In this document: positions 8,516 through 17,238 of the stretch, in pieces
Layout: every line of letters begins with the position of its first letter
Numbering within the stretch: position 1 is the first letter of the stretch
NCBI GenBank assembly: GCA_017633615.1
Contig: JAGBPB010000028.1
Location: 17,187-81,186, forward strand
Direction of reading: 5' to 3'
Length of the DNA stretch: 64,000 nt
Source: Bacteroidaceae bacterium
GTDB lineage: Bacteria > Bacteroidota > Bacteroidia > Bacteroidales > Bacteroidaceae
Position numbers and translations under genes: made by a program
The notes under the pieces: generated by a model
Told to the model about the DNA's origin: nothing
Databases searched by the model: none
Seen by the model: the letters and a program-made list of their open reading frames with translations, nothing else

Positions 8516-9660
8516 AACAGATAGCTATATTAGGTTCAACCGGTTCCATAGGAAGGCAGGCGCTTGATGTGATTGCCTCACATCCTGATGAATATGAGGT
8601 ATATGCGCTTACCGCCCATAACAGTGTGGATCTGCTTATTGAGCAGGCTCTCAGGTTCAATCCTGAGGCGGTGGTAATAGCCAATGAGGAGCATTACTCC
8701 AAGCTCCGTGACGCCCTTGCCGGAAAGCCCATAAAGGTATATGCCGGAGCCGATGCCTTGAGCCAGGTGGTTCAGGCTGAGCCTATTGACATAGTCCTTG
8801 CATCAATGGTGGGTTTTGCAGGGCTCTGCCCCACAATTGAGGCAATCAAGGCGGGTAAGGTAATTGCGCTGGCCAATAAGGAGACTATGGTTGTGGCCGG
8901 TGAACTGGTTACCTCCCTGGCACTCAAATACAAGACTCCTATACTGCCGGTTGATTCAGAGCACTCAGCCATATTCCAGTGCCTGAGCGGTGAGGCCATG
9001 AATCCGGTAGAGAAGATACTGTTAACGGCATCAGGTGGTCCTTTCCGTACACTTGGCATGGACCAGTTGAAAACCGTCACGAAAGCTCAGGCTCTCCGAC
9101 ATCCCAACTGGGATATGGGTGCCAAGATAACTATTGACTCCGCTTCAATGATGAACAAGGGCTTTGAGGTTATTGAGGCCAAGTGGCTGTTCGGTGTGCC
9201 GTTCAGCAAGATTCAGGTCGTGGTGCATCCGCAGTCAGTAATACACTCTATGGTGCAGTTTGCCGATGGAGCTGTCAAGGCACAGCTGGGCGCTCCTGAT
9301 ATGCGTCTGCCTATACAGTACGCCTTCTCATATCCGCGCCGTCTGAACGCTGATTTTCCACGGGTTGATTTCACTACTCTGGGTACACTTACCTTTGAGG
9401 AGCCCGATACTGAACGTTTTCGCAATCTTGCGTTGGCATACAGGGCAATAGAGCGCGGAGGCAATATGCCGTGCATACTGAATGCCGCCAATGAGGTTTG
9501 CGTGGCTGCTTTCCTGCATGACAGTATGGGATTCCTTGAGATGAGTGATGTTATAGCTGAGACTATGGAGCGTGTTCCGTTCCGTAAGGAGTCATCACTT
9601 GAAGATTATATTAATACCGATGCTGAGGCCCGCAGGGTTGCTGCATCACTGATTCATTGA
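8512..9660 (+). CDS. dxr: 1-deoxy-D-xylulose 5-phosphate reductoisomerase
   Basis: Dxr (IspC) converts DXP to MEP using NADPH, the committed step of the MEP isoprenoid pathway. The start is GTG at 8512, required because the NADPH-binding motif ILGSTGSIGRQALDVI begins at residue 5. Active-site stretches ALANKETMVVAGE, PVDSEHSAIFQCL and the ASGGPFR loop are present, as is SASMMNKGFEVIEA. The length of 382 is typical. It overlaps the preceding peptidase gene and is followed by rseP after 19 bases. Confidence 0.97.
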   Translation: MKQIAILGSTGSIGRQALDVIASHPDEYEVYALTAHNSVDLLIEQALRFNPEAVVIANEEHYSKLRDALAGKPIKVYAGADALSQVVQAEPIDIVLASMVGFAGLCPTIEAIKAGKVIALANKETMVVAGELVTSLALKYKTPILPVDSEHSAIFQCLSGEAMNPVEKILLTASGGPFRTLGMDQLKTVTKAQALRHPNWDMGAKITIDSASMMNKGFEVIEAKWLFGVPFSKIQVVVHPQSVIHSMVQFADGAVKAQLGAPDMRLPIQYAFSYPRRLNADFPRVDFTTLGTLTFEEPDTERFRNLALAYRAIERGGNMPCILNAANEVCVAAFLHDSMGFLEMSDVIAETMERVPFRKESSLEDYINTDAEARRVAASLIH

Positions 9661-9679
9661 TTAAGAAACACAAACAGAC

Positions 9680-11173
9680 ATGTCAACATTCTGGATTAAA
9701 TTCATTCAATTAGTTCTTTCACTTACCATTCTGGTCGTTTTCCATGAGTTCGGACACTTTCTCTTTTCACGCTTGTTCGGTGTAAGGGTTGAGAAGTTCT
9801 ACGCATTCTTCAATCCCCGTTTCTCACTCTTAAGGATTAAGCGTGTAAACGGTAAGTTACGTGTCAAGTTCTTCAGTGCCAATGTTCCTGATAGCTTTGA
9901 AGAGGAGAAACACTACAACTTTGAAGGCAAAGAGGAGATAACATACAAGCCTATTGACTTGGATACGCTACCGGAGGATGACTGGCGCCGTTCACCTGAG
10001 AACACGGAGTTCGGTGTGGGCTGGGTGCCGTTTGGGGGATACTGCAAGATTGCCGGCATGATTGATGAGTCAATGGATATAGCCGCTATGAAACAGGAGC
10101 CCCAACCCTGGGAGTTCCGCACCAAGTCTGCCGGCAAGCGTCTGCTTATTATGGTGGGCGGAGTACTGTTCAACCTTATACTGGCTTTCTTTATCTATTC
10201 CATGGTCTTGTGCAAGTGGGGTGACAGCTATATTCCTGCTCAGGGACTCAAGCATGGAATGGAGTTCAATGAGCAAGCTGAGTCAATAGGTTTCCGTGAC
10301 GGTGATGTGATCATTGCCACAGACGGCAAACCTGTCATTGAGTTTGACGGTGACCTTTACCGTGCTATTGCCAAGGCTTCAAAAGTGACGGTTCTCCGTT
10401 GCGGGCAGGAGGTTGAGATTGATATGCCCGAGGAATTGTCGCTTTTTGATTTTACACGTGAACCTCGGTTTGTAAATATACTCAGCCCTATGGTTGTTGA
10501 CAGCGTTTTGAATGATGAGGGTTCAAACGGAGCTTATATTGCCGGTTTGATGGCGGGTGATACCATTCTCATGGTGAACGGGAAGAATGCCTCAACATGG
10601 TCCTCTTTCCAGACTATTCTGGCCGATATGCGCACTAGTGCTGAGAGTTCATATGTGGACCGTAACCTTGATATGGTGATAAGCCGTCCTGGCTCAGGCC
10701 TTGATACCCTTACCGTTACCGCCAATGAGAATTTCAGGATAGGTATCGTACACTATACTGATGAGTATGAACCGGTATACCTTGAATATGGCTTCTGGGC
10801 TTCAATACCTGCAGGAATCAAATACGGTTGGAACACTCTTAAGAGTTATGTGGGTGATTTCCGCTATGTGTTTACCAAGGAGGGAGCCAAGAGTCTGGGC
10901 GGATTCGGCACCATAGGCAGCATCTTCCCGGAAAAATGGAACTGGCACGCTTTCTGGCTCATGACTGCATTCCTTTCAATCATTCTTGCGTTCATGAACA
11001 TTCTGCCTATTCCGGCGCTTGACGGCGGTTATGTGCTGTTCCTGCTGGTTGAGGTCATTACCGGCAAGAAACCAGGCGACAAGTTCCTGGAGGTAGCCAA
11101 TACCATCGGAATGATAATTCTTTTCGGGTTACTCATATACGCTAACCTTAATGATGTTTTGAGATTGTTCTGA
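9680..11173 (+). CDS. rseP: RIP zinc metalloprotease RseP (site-2 protease)
   Basis: An inner-membrane intramembrane protease that in other bacteria cleaves anti-sigma factors or remnant signal peptides. HEFGH at residues 22-26 in the first membrane segment and NILPIPALDGG near residues 440-450 supply the zinc site. GGYCKIAGM follows the first loop. PDZ-like sequence lies between the membrane segments (for example GFRDGDVIIATDG and MAGDTILMVNGK), suggesting two PDZ domains. Between TM1 and GGYxK there is an acidic insertion of roughly 60 residues absent from E. coli RseP. The length of 497 compares with about 450 in E. coli. The last base overlaps the transporter start. Confidence 0.94.
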   Translation: MSTFWIKFIQLVLSLTILVVFHEFGHFLFSRLFGVRVEKFYAFFNPRFSLLRIKRVNGKLRVKFFSANVPDSFEEEKHYNFEGKEEITYKPIDLDTLPEDDWRRSPENTEFGVGWVPFGGYCKIAGMIDESMDIAAMKQEPQPWEFRTKSAGKRLLIMVGGVLFNLILAFFIYSMVLCKWGDSYIPAQGLKHGMEFNEQAESIGFRDGDVIIATDGKPVIEFDGDLYRAIAKASKVTVLRCGQEVEIDMPEELSLFDFTREPRFVNILSPMVVDSVLNDEGSNGAYIAGLMAGDTILMVNGKNASTWSSFQTILADMRTSAESSYVDRNLDMVISRPGSGLDTLTVTANENFRIGIVHYTDEYEPVYLEYGFWASIPAGIKYGWNTLKSYVGDFRYVFTKEGAKSLGGFGTIGSIFPEKWNWHAFWLMTAFLSIILAFMNILPIPALDGGYVLFLLVEVITGKKPGDKFLEVANTIGMIILFGLLIYANLNDVLRLF

Positions 11174-12540
11174 TGGCACTTAAATCAAGGGAGACATTCG
11201 GAAGCCGTATGGGCATGCTTCTGGCTATGGCAGGCTCTGCCATCGGCTTGGGCAATATATGGCGTTTCCCTTACATGATGGGTAAGAACGGCGGTGCAGC
11301 ATTCATTCTCATTTATGTGATTATGCTTGTGGTGCTCTGTCTGCCGGTCATGGTATCAGAATACCTTATAGGACGTCGTGGAGCATCAAATCCTTTCAGC
11401 AGTTTTGACCGTCTCGCTCCCGGCTCCAAATGGCGCTGGATAGGCTTTTTGGCCGTGCTTGCATCGGCCTGTATTCTCTCATTCTACTGCGTGGTGGGAG
11501 GCTGGTCTGTCAAGTATCTGGCTGACTCGTGCATCCTGGCGTTCTCTGATGCACAGGGTGATTATGCGCTCAGTTTCGGGACATTCATCAGTAACCCTTG
11601 GAAGCCTCTTGTCTACACCCTGATATTCCTGGCATTGACCGGAGCAATCATAGTGTTCGGAGTACGTAAAGGCATAGAGCGCATGTCAAAGGTCATGATC
11701 TCCATGCTGTTCATAATCATAGTGATGGTGGTTATACGCTCACTTACACTTCCGGGTGCTATGGAGGGTGTAAAATACATGTTTGTGCCGGACTTCAGCA
11801 AGGTTACGGCCGATACCTGCATCGCAGCCATGGGACAGGCATTTTTCTCGCTCAGCATTGGTTGCGGCACAATCCTTACCTATGCTTCATATGTAAAGAA
11901 GGAGGAGAATATCCTGGCATCATCGGCATGGATATCATTCTTTGATACCACTTTCGCCATTATAGCCGGGTTGGCTATAATACCTGCTGTTTATGCCATT
12001 GCTTACATAAACGGCGTGGAGCCTGATGTCAGCGCTGGTCCCGGTCTGGTGTTCATCACTCTGCCGGGTGTGTTCAGTCAGATGCCTTTGGGCAATGTGG
12101 CTGCCATACTGTTCTTCCTGGCCTTGCTGCTGGCTGCAGTGACATCAGCCATATCGTTAATGGAGGTAGTGGTTGCGTTTATTATTGAGGAGATGCACCG
12201 CTCACGCAAGAAAGCTGTAGCTCTCTGCTTTGTCATCTGCGGTGTGGTAGGAGCGTTCTGCTCCCTCTCATTCGGTCCGCTTACGGGATTCAAACTGTTC
12301 GGTCTGAGTGTGTTTGATTTCTTTGATTATATCACATCAAACATAATGCTGCCCGTGGGCGGTCTGCTGCTTGCAGTGTTTGCCGGCTGGCGTCTCAGAC
12401 GGGCCAATTTCCTTGATGAGCTGACTAACAGCGGTAAACTCAAGATCCCCCGCTGGCTCTGTCTTACAATCTACTATCTGGTAAAGTTAGTTGCTCCGGT
12501 AGGAATCTTACTTATCTTCCTGAACAGTATCCTGAGCTGA
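11173..12540 (+). CDS. Sodium-dependent neurotransmitter:sodium symporter family transporter
   Basis: A secondary transporter of the NSS/SNF family (LeuT, MhsT, Tyt1 type), which couples Na+ entry to uptake of amino acids or similar substrates. The signature first membrane segment GSAIGLGNIWRFPYM with its unwound substrate/sodium site lies at about residues 17-36. About 11 hydrophobic segments are visible in 455 residues. The substrate cannot be deduced. The gene overlaps rseP by one base, so it may be read from the same transcript, and its last 33 bases overlap the convergent lipoprotein gene. Confidence 0.92.
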   Translation: MALKSRETFGSRMGMLLAMAGSAIGLGNIWRFPYMMGKNGGAAFILIYVIMLVVLCLPVMVSEYLIGRRGASNPFSSFDRLAPGSKWRWIGFLAVLASACILSFYCVVGGWSVKYLADSCILAFSDAQGDYALSFGTFISNPWKPLVYTLIFLALTGAIIVFGVRKGIERMSKVMISMLFIIIVMVVIRSLTLPGAMEGVKYMFVPDFSKVTADTCIAAMGQAFFSLSIGCGTILTYASYVKKEENILASSAWISFFDTTFAIIAGLAIIPAVYAIAYINGVEPDVSAGPGLVFITLPGVFSQMPLGNVAAILFFLALLLAAVTSAISLMEVVVAFIIEEMHRSRKKAVALCFVICGVVGAFCSLSFGPLTGFKLFGLSVFDFFDYITSNIMLPVGGLLLAVFAGWRLRRANFLDELTNSGKLKIPRWLCLTIYYLVKLVAPVGILLIFLNSILS

Positions 12541-13386
12541 GTCATCAGCTGGTTCCTCATTCATCTTGGAACGTATGAACTGGAGGTGGCGTTCAGCCTC
12601 GTCACGCAGCTTCTTGTGCTCCTCAAGTGACTGCAGAATCTGCGCCAGGTCATACAGGCTTGCTATTGCATGTCGGTCATTCTTGTTAAGTTTCAGGTTG
12701 CGGTATACCGGACGGCTGCTGTCAGGGCCGGTCTTGCGGTAGAGCGTAAAGGTGATGTTCTCATCCTTGTTGGCATTGATGAATGCTGCTGCACCGCCAT
12801 CATTACCGTTAATAAAACTCACCCACTCGTAGTATACACCCAGGTCCTCAAACTCATGACGGTCTCTTGATTCAGGGGTATCCACGTATACCTCACCCAC
12901 GCTTAGCTTGAGCCAGTCGTGGTGTATATATGAACTTCCGCGATAGCATGAAATAAGCGTCATGCGGCCCAGTTCATCAACCTGAGCACGGATATATGTG
13001 CGGTCGGTGTTGCGCTGCGGGGCCTGGCTCTTTATGGTGTAAAGACCTAAATCCTGGTAACGGTCATCTTTTTCAAATGCGTAGTTTGCCTTAATCCTGT
13101 CAAAAGAGGTTTGAGCCGCTGCAATCATGCTGTCCTCATACTCAATGATGCGCATTTGCTCAGTCTCCTCAATCTGCTGCATCAGTTTGATGCCTTGCCT
13201 GCGTGCCTCAAATGCCTTGGGATAAAGTATCTTTATGCTGTCTATCTCCTGCTTGGCCACATTGTAATTACCAACGCTGAACGCCTCCTTGGCGTTGTCC
13301 AGATGGTGTCCGGCCATTTTCTCTATGTTCTCTCCGCAGGATATGGTCAAAGCCATAACAGCCAATAATAACAGCGATTTTCTCAT
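12508..13386 (-). CDS. Hypothetical lipoprotein with helical N-terminal region
   Basis: A predicted lipoprotein of 292 residues: hydrophobic signal peptide and lipobox ALTISC with acylated C17. Residues about 25-100 look helical and TPR-like (HHLDNAKEAFSVGNYNVAKQEIDSIKILYPKAFEARRQG), and a predicted coiled region near the C-terminus is charged (EEHKKLRDEAERHLQFIRSK). The middle third is beta-rich. I recognise it as a type of conserved Bacteroidales protein but know no function. Its coding end overlaps the NSS transporter tail by 33 bases in convergent orientation. Confidence 0.8.
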   Translation of the reverse strand: MRKSLLLLAVMALTISCGENIEKMAGHHLDNAKEAFSVGNYNVAKQEIDSIKILYPKAFEARRQGIKLMQQIEETEQMRIIEYEDSMIAAAQTSFDRIKANYAFEKDDRYQDLGLYTIKSQAPQRNTDRTYIRAQVDELGRMTLISCYRGSSYIHHDWLKLSVGEVYVDTPESRDRHEFEDLGVYYEWVSFINGNDGGAAAFINANKDENITFTLYRKTGPDSSRPVYRNLKLNKNDRHAIASLYDLAQILQSLEEHKKLRDEAERHLQFIRSKMNEEPADDSAQDTVQEDK

Positions 13387-13406
13387 ATCTGACTAAGTGT
13401 TGTTTA

Positions 13407-13433
13407 TTGTCAGTTGCAAAATTACTACTTTTG
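13407..13433 (+). promoter_or_regulatory. Putative promoter for cca
   Basis: TACTTTTG at 13426-13433 matches TAnnTTTG. A TTG at 13407-13409 could serve as the -33 element at a slightly short 16-base spacing. The cca ATG is 8 bases downstream, so the leader would be very short or leaderless. Confidence 0.5.
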
Positions 13434-13441
13434 CACCATAT

Positions 13442-14872
13442 ATGAAGATATATAGTGATGAGGAGTTAGCCAGGCTACTTGACAAGAAGGAGTTCAGGCT
13501 GCTGTCAGAGATTGCCGACAGTCTCGGACTGGAGTGCTATGTAGTGGGTGGATATGTGCGCGACCTGTTTCTGGAGCGCCCCAGCAAGGATATTGATGTG
13601 GTTGTGGTGGGCAGTGGTCTGGAGATGGCTAAGGCTTACGGCAAAGCGTTGGGGCGCGGGGCACATGTCAGCCTGTTCAAGAACTTCGGTACGGCGCAGG
13701 TCAAGAAAGGTGATATGGAGGTTGAGTTTGTGGGAGCTCGCAAGGAGTCATATCACCGGGAGTCACGCAACCCCATCGTTGAGGACGGTACTCTTGAAGA
13801 TGACCAGAACCGTCGTGACTTTACCATAAACGCTATGGCCATATGCCTTAACGGTGACCGTTTCGGTGAGTTGGTTGATCCTTTCGGGGGCATTGACGAT
13901 CTGCAGGAGCGTATAATCCGCACTCCGCTGGATCCTGATATAACATTCAGTGATGATCCTCTGCGCATGATGCGCTGCATAAGGTTTGCAACACAACTCA
14001 ATTTCTATATTGAAGATGAGACATTCACATCGCTTGAGAAGAACCGTGAGCGTATAGGCATAATATCAAAGGAACGTATAGCTGAGGAACTGAACAAGAT
14101 TCTGCTTGCCCCCATCCCTTCAAAAGGGTTCATTGACCTGGACCGGTGCGGTCTGTTGGAACTGATATTCCCTGAACTCATTGCACTTGAAGGCGTAGAG
14201 ACCGTAAATGGACGCGGTCATAAGGATGTGTTCCTGCATACTCTTGAGGTACTTGACAACGTGGCCCGTAACAGCAATGACTTATGGCTGCGCTGGGCTG
14301 CTTTGCTGCATGACATAGGCAAACCACGCACCAAGAAATGGGAGCCTGAGCACGGGTGGACATTCTATAACCACAACTATGTGGGTATGAAAATGATTCC
14401 CGGTATATTCGAGCGCATGAAACTTCCCAAGAATGAGAAGATGAAATATGTTCAGAAGATGGTTGAACTGCATATGCGCCCCATAGCCATAGTTGATGAT
14501 GAAGTGACCGATTCGGCTGTACGCCGTCTGCTGTTTGATGCCGGTGATGACATTGATGACCTGATGACCCTCTGTGAAGCCGATATCACCTCCAAGAACG
14601 AGCAGAAAAAGAAACGGCATCTTGAGAATTTCAAACTGGTACGCCAGAAGATGGTTGACCTGGAGGAGCGTGACCGCATACGTAATTTCCAGCCGCCAGT
14701 TGATGGTGTGGAGATAATGAATACCTTTGGGCTTGAGCCTACGGCTATTGTGGGGGAACTCAAGGCGGCCATAAAGGATGCCATTCTGGATGGAGTGATT
14801 CCTAATGAGCATGATGCCGCTTTCAGATTCCTTCTTGAAGAGGCGCGCAAACATGGTCTTGAACCAAAATAA
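13442..14872 (+). CDS. cca: CCA-adding tRNA nucleotidyltransferase with HD domain
   Basis: Adds or repairs the 3' CCA of tRNA. The start is placed at 13442 (MKIYSDEELARLL); an upstream frame from 13397 would run through the promoter. The 476 residues hold the class II polymerase-beta-type head GGYVRDLFLERPSKDIDVVVVG (about residues 36-57), the DDQNRRDFTINAMAI motif, the DPLRMMRCIRFATQLNF RNA-binding block, and an HD phosphohydrolase domain (LLHDIGKP). It is needed here because the tRNA at 51366-51439 does not encode CCA. Confidence 0.95.
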   Translation: MKIYSDEELARLLDKKEFRLLSEIADSLGLECYVVGGYVRDLFLERPSKDIDVVVVGSGLEMAKAYGKALGRGAHVSLFKNFGTAQVKKGDMEVEFVGARKESYHRESRNPIVEDGTLEDDQNRRDFTINAMAICLNGDRFGELVDPFGGIDDLQERIIRTPLDPDITFSDDPLRMMRCIRFATQLNFYIEDETFTSLEKNRERIGIISKERIAEELNKILLAPIPSKGFIDLDRCGLLELIFPELIALEGVETVNGRGHKDVFLHTLEVLDNVARNSNDLWLRWAALLHDIGKPRTKKWEPEHGWTFYNHNYVGMKMIPGIFERMKLPKNEKMKYVQKMVELHMRPIAIVDDEVTDSAVRRLLFDAGDDIDDLMTLCEADITSKNEQKKKRHLENFKLVRQKMVDLEERDRIRNFQPPVDGVEIMNTFGLEPTAIVGELKAAIKDAILDGVIPNEHDAAFRFLLEEARKHGLEPK

Positions 14873-14907
14873 ATGATTTGAATACTAACCTAAATACTAA
14901 CCTCATT

Positions 14908-17226
14908 ATGAAAAGAAAAGCGTTTATTCCAATTATTTGTGCCTCATTGGTATCAATCGTATCGGTTTCATGTAACCGTACGGTGGAGTTCGGCAAGTCA
15001 CCGATAAACAAGGTGGTTGCAGAGATGACTCTTGAGGAGAAAGTTAACCTGCTTGTGGGCGTGGGAGCCTGGAACGGCAATGACATAGCCCAGGAGATTA
15101 AGGATGCCAAAGCTCTTATTCCCGGTTGCGCCGGCCAGACCTATCCCATACCACGTTTAGGTATCCCGTCAGTGATGTTGCCAGATGGCCCCGGCGGACT
15201 GCGTATCAATCCCACACGCCAGAATGATGAAAAGACATACTACTGTACATCTTTCCCGGTAGCAACTGTTCTGGCTCAAAGCTGGAACCAGCAGCTTGTT
15301 GAGGAGGTTGGTGTTGCAATAGGCGATGAGGTTAAACGTTACGGTGCAGACTGCCTGCTGGCACCCGCACTTAATCTGCACCGCAATCCGTTGCTGGGCC
15401 GTAACTTTGAGTATTACTCTGAGGATCCTGTAATATCGGGCAAGACTGCTGCCGCTATGGTTCGCGGCGTGCAGTCAAACGGCGTGGGAGCAACAATCAA
15501 GCACTTTGCCCTGAATAACCAGGAGACCAACCGTATGGCCAATGATGCACGTGTTGATAACCAAGTTGCCCGTGAACTCTACCTCAAAGGCTTTGAGATT
15601 GCAGTACGTGAGTCACAGCCTTGGGCCGTGATGACATCATACAACAAGATCAACGGTACTTACGCACCTGAGAATGAAAACCTTATTGAGCAGATTCTGC
15701 GCAAGGAGTGGGGATTTGAAGGAATGGTAATGACTGACTGGGGCGGCGGACGCGATGCCGTCGGTACTGTTATTGCCGGCAATGACCTTATCATGCCCGG
15801 TAGTGCAAACCAGATCAATGCTATAATTGAGGCCGTACAGAACGGAACTCTTGATGAGAAAATCATAGACCGCAACGTTGAGCGTATTCTTGAGTTTGTG
15901 GCCCGTTCGCCCAAGGCACAGGGTTATGAGTTCCAGAACGATCCAGACCTGGCCGCTCATGCCGCAGTATCCCGTTCAAGTGCTACAGAGGGTATGGTAC
16001 TGCTCAAGAACAATGCCGCTCTGCCTTTTGCGCAGGATTGCAAGACAATAGCCCTTTATGGTGTCAGCTCATATGACATGTATGTTGTAGGTACCGGTAG
16101 CGGCAGTGTAAACTACAAGCATGCAGTAGGTCTGGATGAAGGTCTCAAGGCTGCCGGATACAAGCTGGAGCCGTCAGTCTCAACCGCTTACAGCAAGTAT
16201 GTTGAGGAGCACAAGCAGTCTGCCCGTCCCGGCAACTTTATGCGTACAAATTTGACCAATCATGTTATACCGCAGTCTCTTGTTCGCAAGTCCTATCAGT
16301 ACAGGGCCGATGCAATTGCAAGCGATATAGCTGTCATAACCATAGGCCGCAGTTGCGGTGAGTCAGCCGATCGTGGCTATGAGGGTGACTATACACTCAC
16401 TGATATTGAGCTGGGTCTGATAAAGGATGTGTGCGATGCATTCCATTTCAAGAACAAGAAAGTTGTGGTAATACTCAACATTGGCGCTCCCATTGAGACC
16501 GCCAGCTGGAAAGAGTATCCTGATGCAATTCTGCTTGCAGGTCTGCCCGGACAGGAGGCTGGTTATGCCGTTACTGATGTGCTCAAGGGTGCTGTAAATC
16601 CTTCGGGTAAACTGGTTGACACTTACGTAGTTGATTTCATGACTATTCCTTCAACTGCCAACTTCCCGGTCAATGCACGTGAACTGCAGTCTGCCGCACG
16701 AGCAAACCGTAACAACCCCGATGCCGAGCCTGTTGCCAACTATGACTTTACAGTATACGAGGAACGTTTGGACATAGGTTATCGCTATTATGACCGTCAT
16801 CCTGAGGAGGTATCATATCCGTTCGGGTTCGGACTGAGCTATACCACATTCGCTTACAGCGAGCCGCAGGCCAAGATTGCTGACGGTGTGGTAAACCTTT
16901 CTGTAAAGGTAACCAATACCGGTTCAATAGCCGGCAAGGAGGCTGTACAGGTATATATTGAAGCCCCTGGCGGTGGTCTTAACAGTCTGACAAAGGAACT
17001 TAAAGCCTATGGCAAGACCGCATTGCTTCAGCCGGGTGAGAGTGAGGTGCTGGAATTCAAGCTGTCAGAGTATGAACTGGCCGGCTTCAGTTTAGAGTCA
17101 TCATGCTGGCAGACTCTGCAAGGCGATTATAAAGCTGATTTTGCCGCCTCATCGCAGGACATCCGTTGCCAGGCACCGTTCACTATCTCAAAAACACAGT
17201 CCTTCCCCGCCATAGGTAAGCTCTAA
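14908..17226 (+). CDS. Glycoside hydrolase family 3 lipoprotein (beta-glucosidase-like)
   Basis: A secreted GH3 enzyme likely to release glucose or related sugars from beta-linked oligosaccharides. The start at 14908 gives a lipoprotein signal (IVSVSC, C22); an in-frame TTG at 14878 would add ten residues before it. Domain order: (alpha/beta)8 barrel with IKHFALNNQE and nucleophile D277 in VMTDWGG; alpha/beta sandwich with likely acid/base E485 in SCGESADRG; C-terminal fibronectin III-like domain (PFGFGLSYTTF onwards, then GKEAVQVYIEAPGG). There is no PA14 insert. The length of 772 is typical. It has no other carbohydrate genes beside it. Confidence 0.93.
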   Translation: MKRKAFIPIICASLVSIVSVSCNRTVEFGKSPINKVVAEMTLEEKVNLLVGVGAWNGNDIAQEIKDAKALIPGCAGQTYPIPRLGIPSVMLPDGPGGLRINPTRQNDEKTYYCTSFPVATVLAQSWNQQLVEEVGVAIGDEVKRYGADCLLAPALNLHRNPLLGRNFEYYSEDPVISGKTAAAMVRGVQSNGVGATIKHFALNNQETNRMANDARVDNQVARELYLKGFEIAVRESQPWAVMTSYNKINGTYAPENENLIEQILRKEWGFEGMVMTDWGGGRDAVGTVIAGNDLIMPGSANQINAIIEAVQNGTLDEKIIDRNVERILEFVARSPKAQGYEFQNDPDLAAHAAVSRSSATEGMVLLKNNAALPFAQDCKTIALYGVSSYDMYVVGTGSGSVNYKHAVGLDEGLKAAGYKLEPSVSTAYSKYVEEHKQSARPGNFMRTNLTNHVIPQSLVRKSYQYRADAIASDIAVITIGRSCGESADRGYEGDYTLTDIELGLIKDVCDAFHFKNKKVVVILNIGAPIETASWKEYPDAILLAGLPGQEAGYAVTDVLKGAVNPSGKLVDTYVVDFMTIPSTANFPVNARELQSAARANRNNPDAEPVANYDFTVYEERLDIGYRYYDRHPEEVSYPFGFGLSYTTFAYSEPQAKIADGVVNLSVKVTNTGSIAGKEAVQVYIEAPGGGLNSLTKELKAYGKTALLQPGESEVLEFKLSEYELAGFSLESSCWQTLQGDYKADFAASSQDIRCQAPFTISKTQSFPAIGKL

Positions 17227-17238
17227 AAGTTTTATTAA

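Noticed and set aside
14282..14854. 190-residue minus-strand open frame opposite cca
   Set aside because: It is antisense to the strongly conserved HD-domain region of cca and has no start signal, motif or codon pattern of its own.
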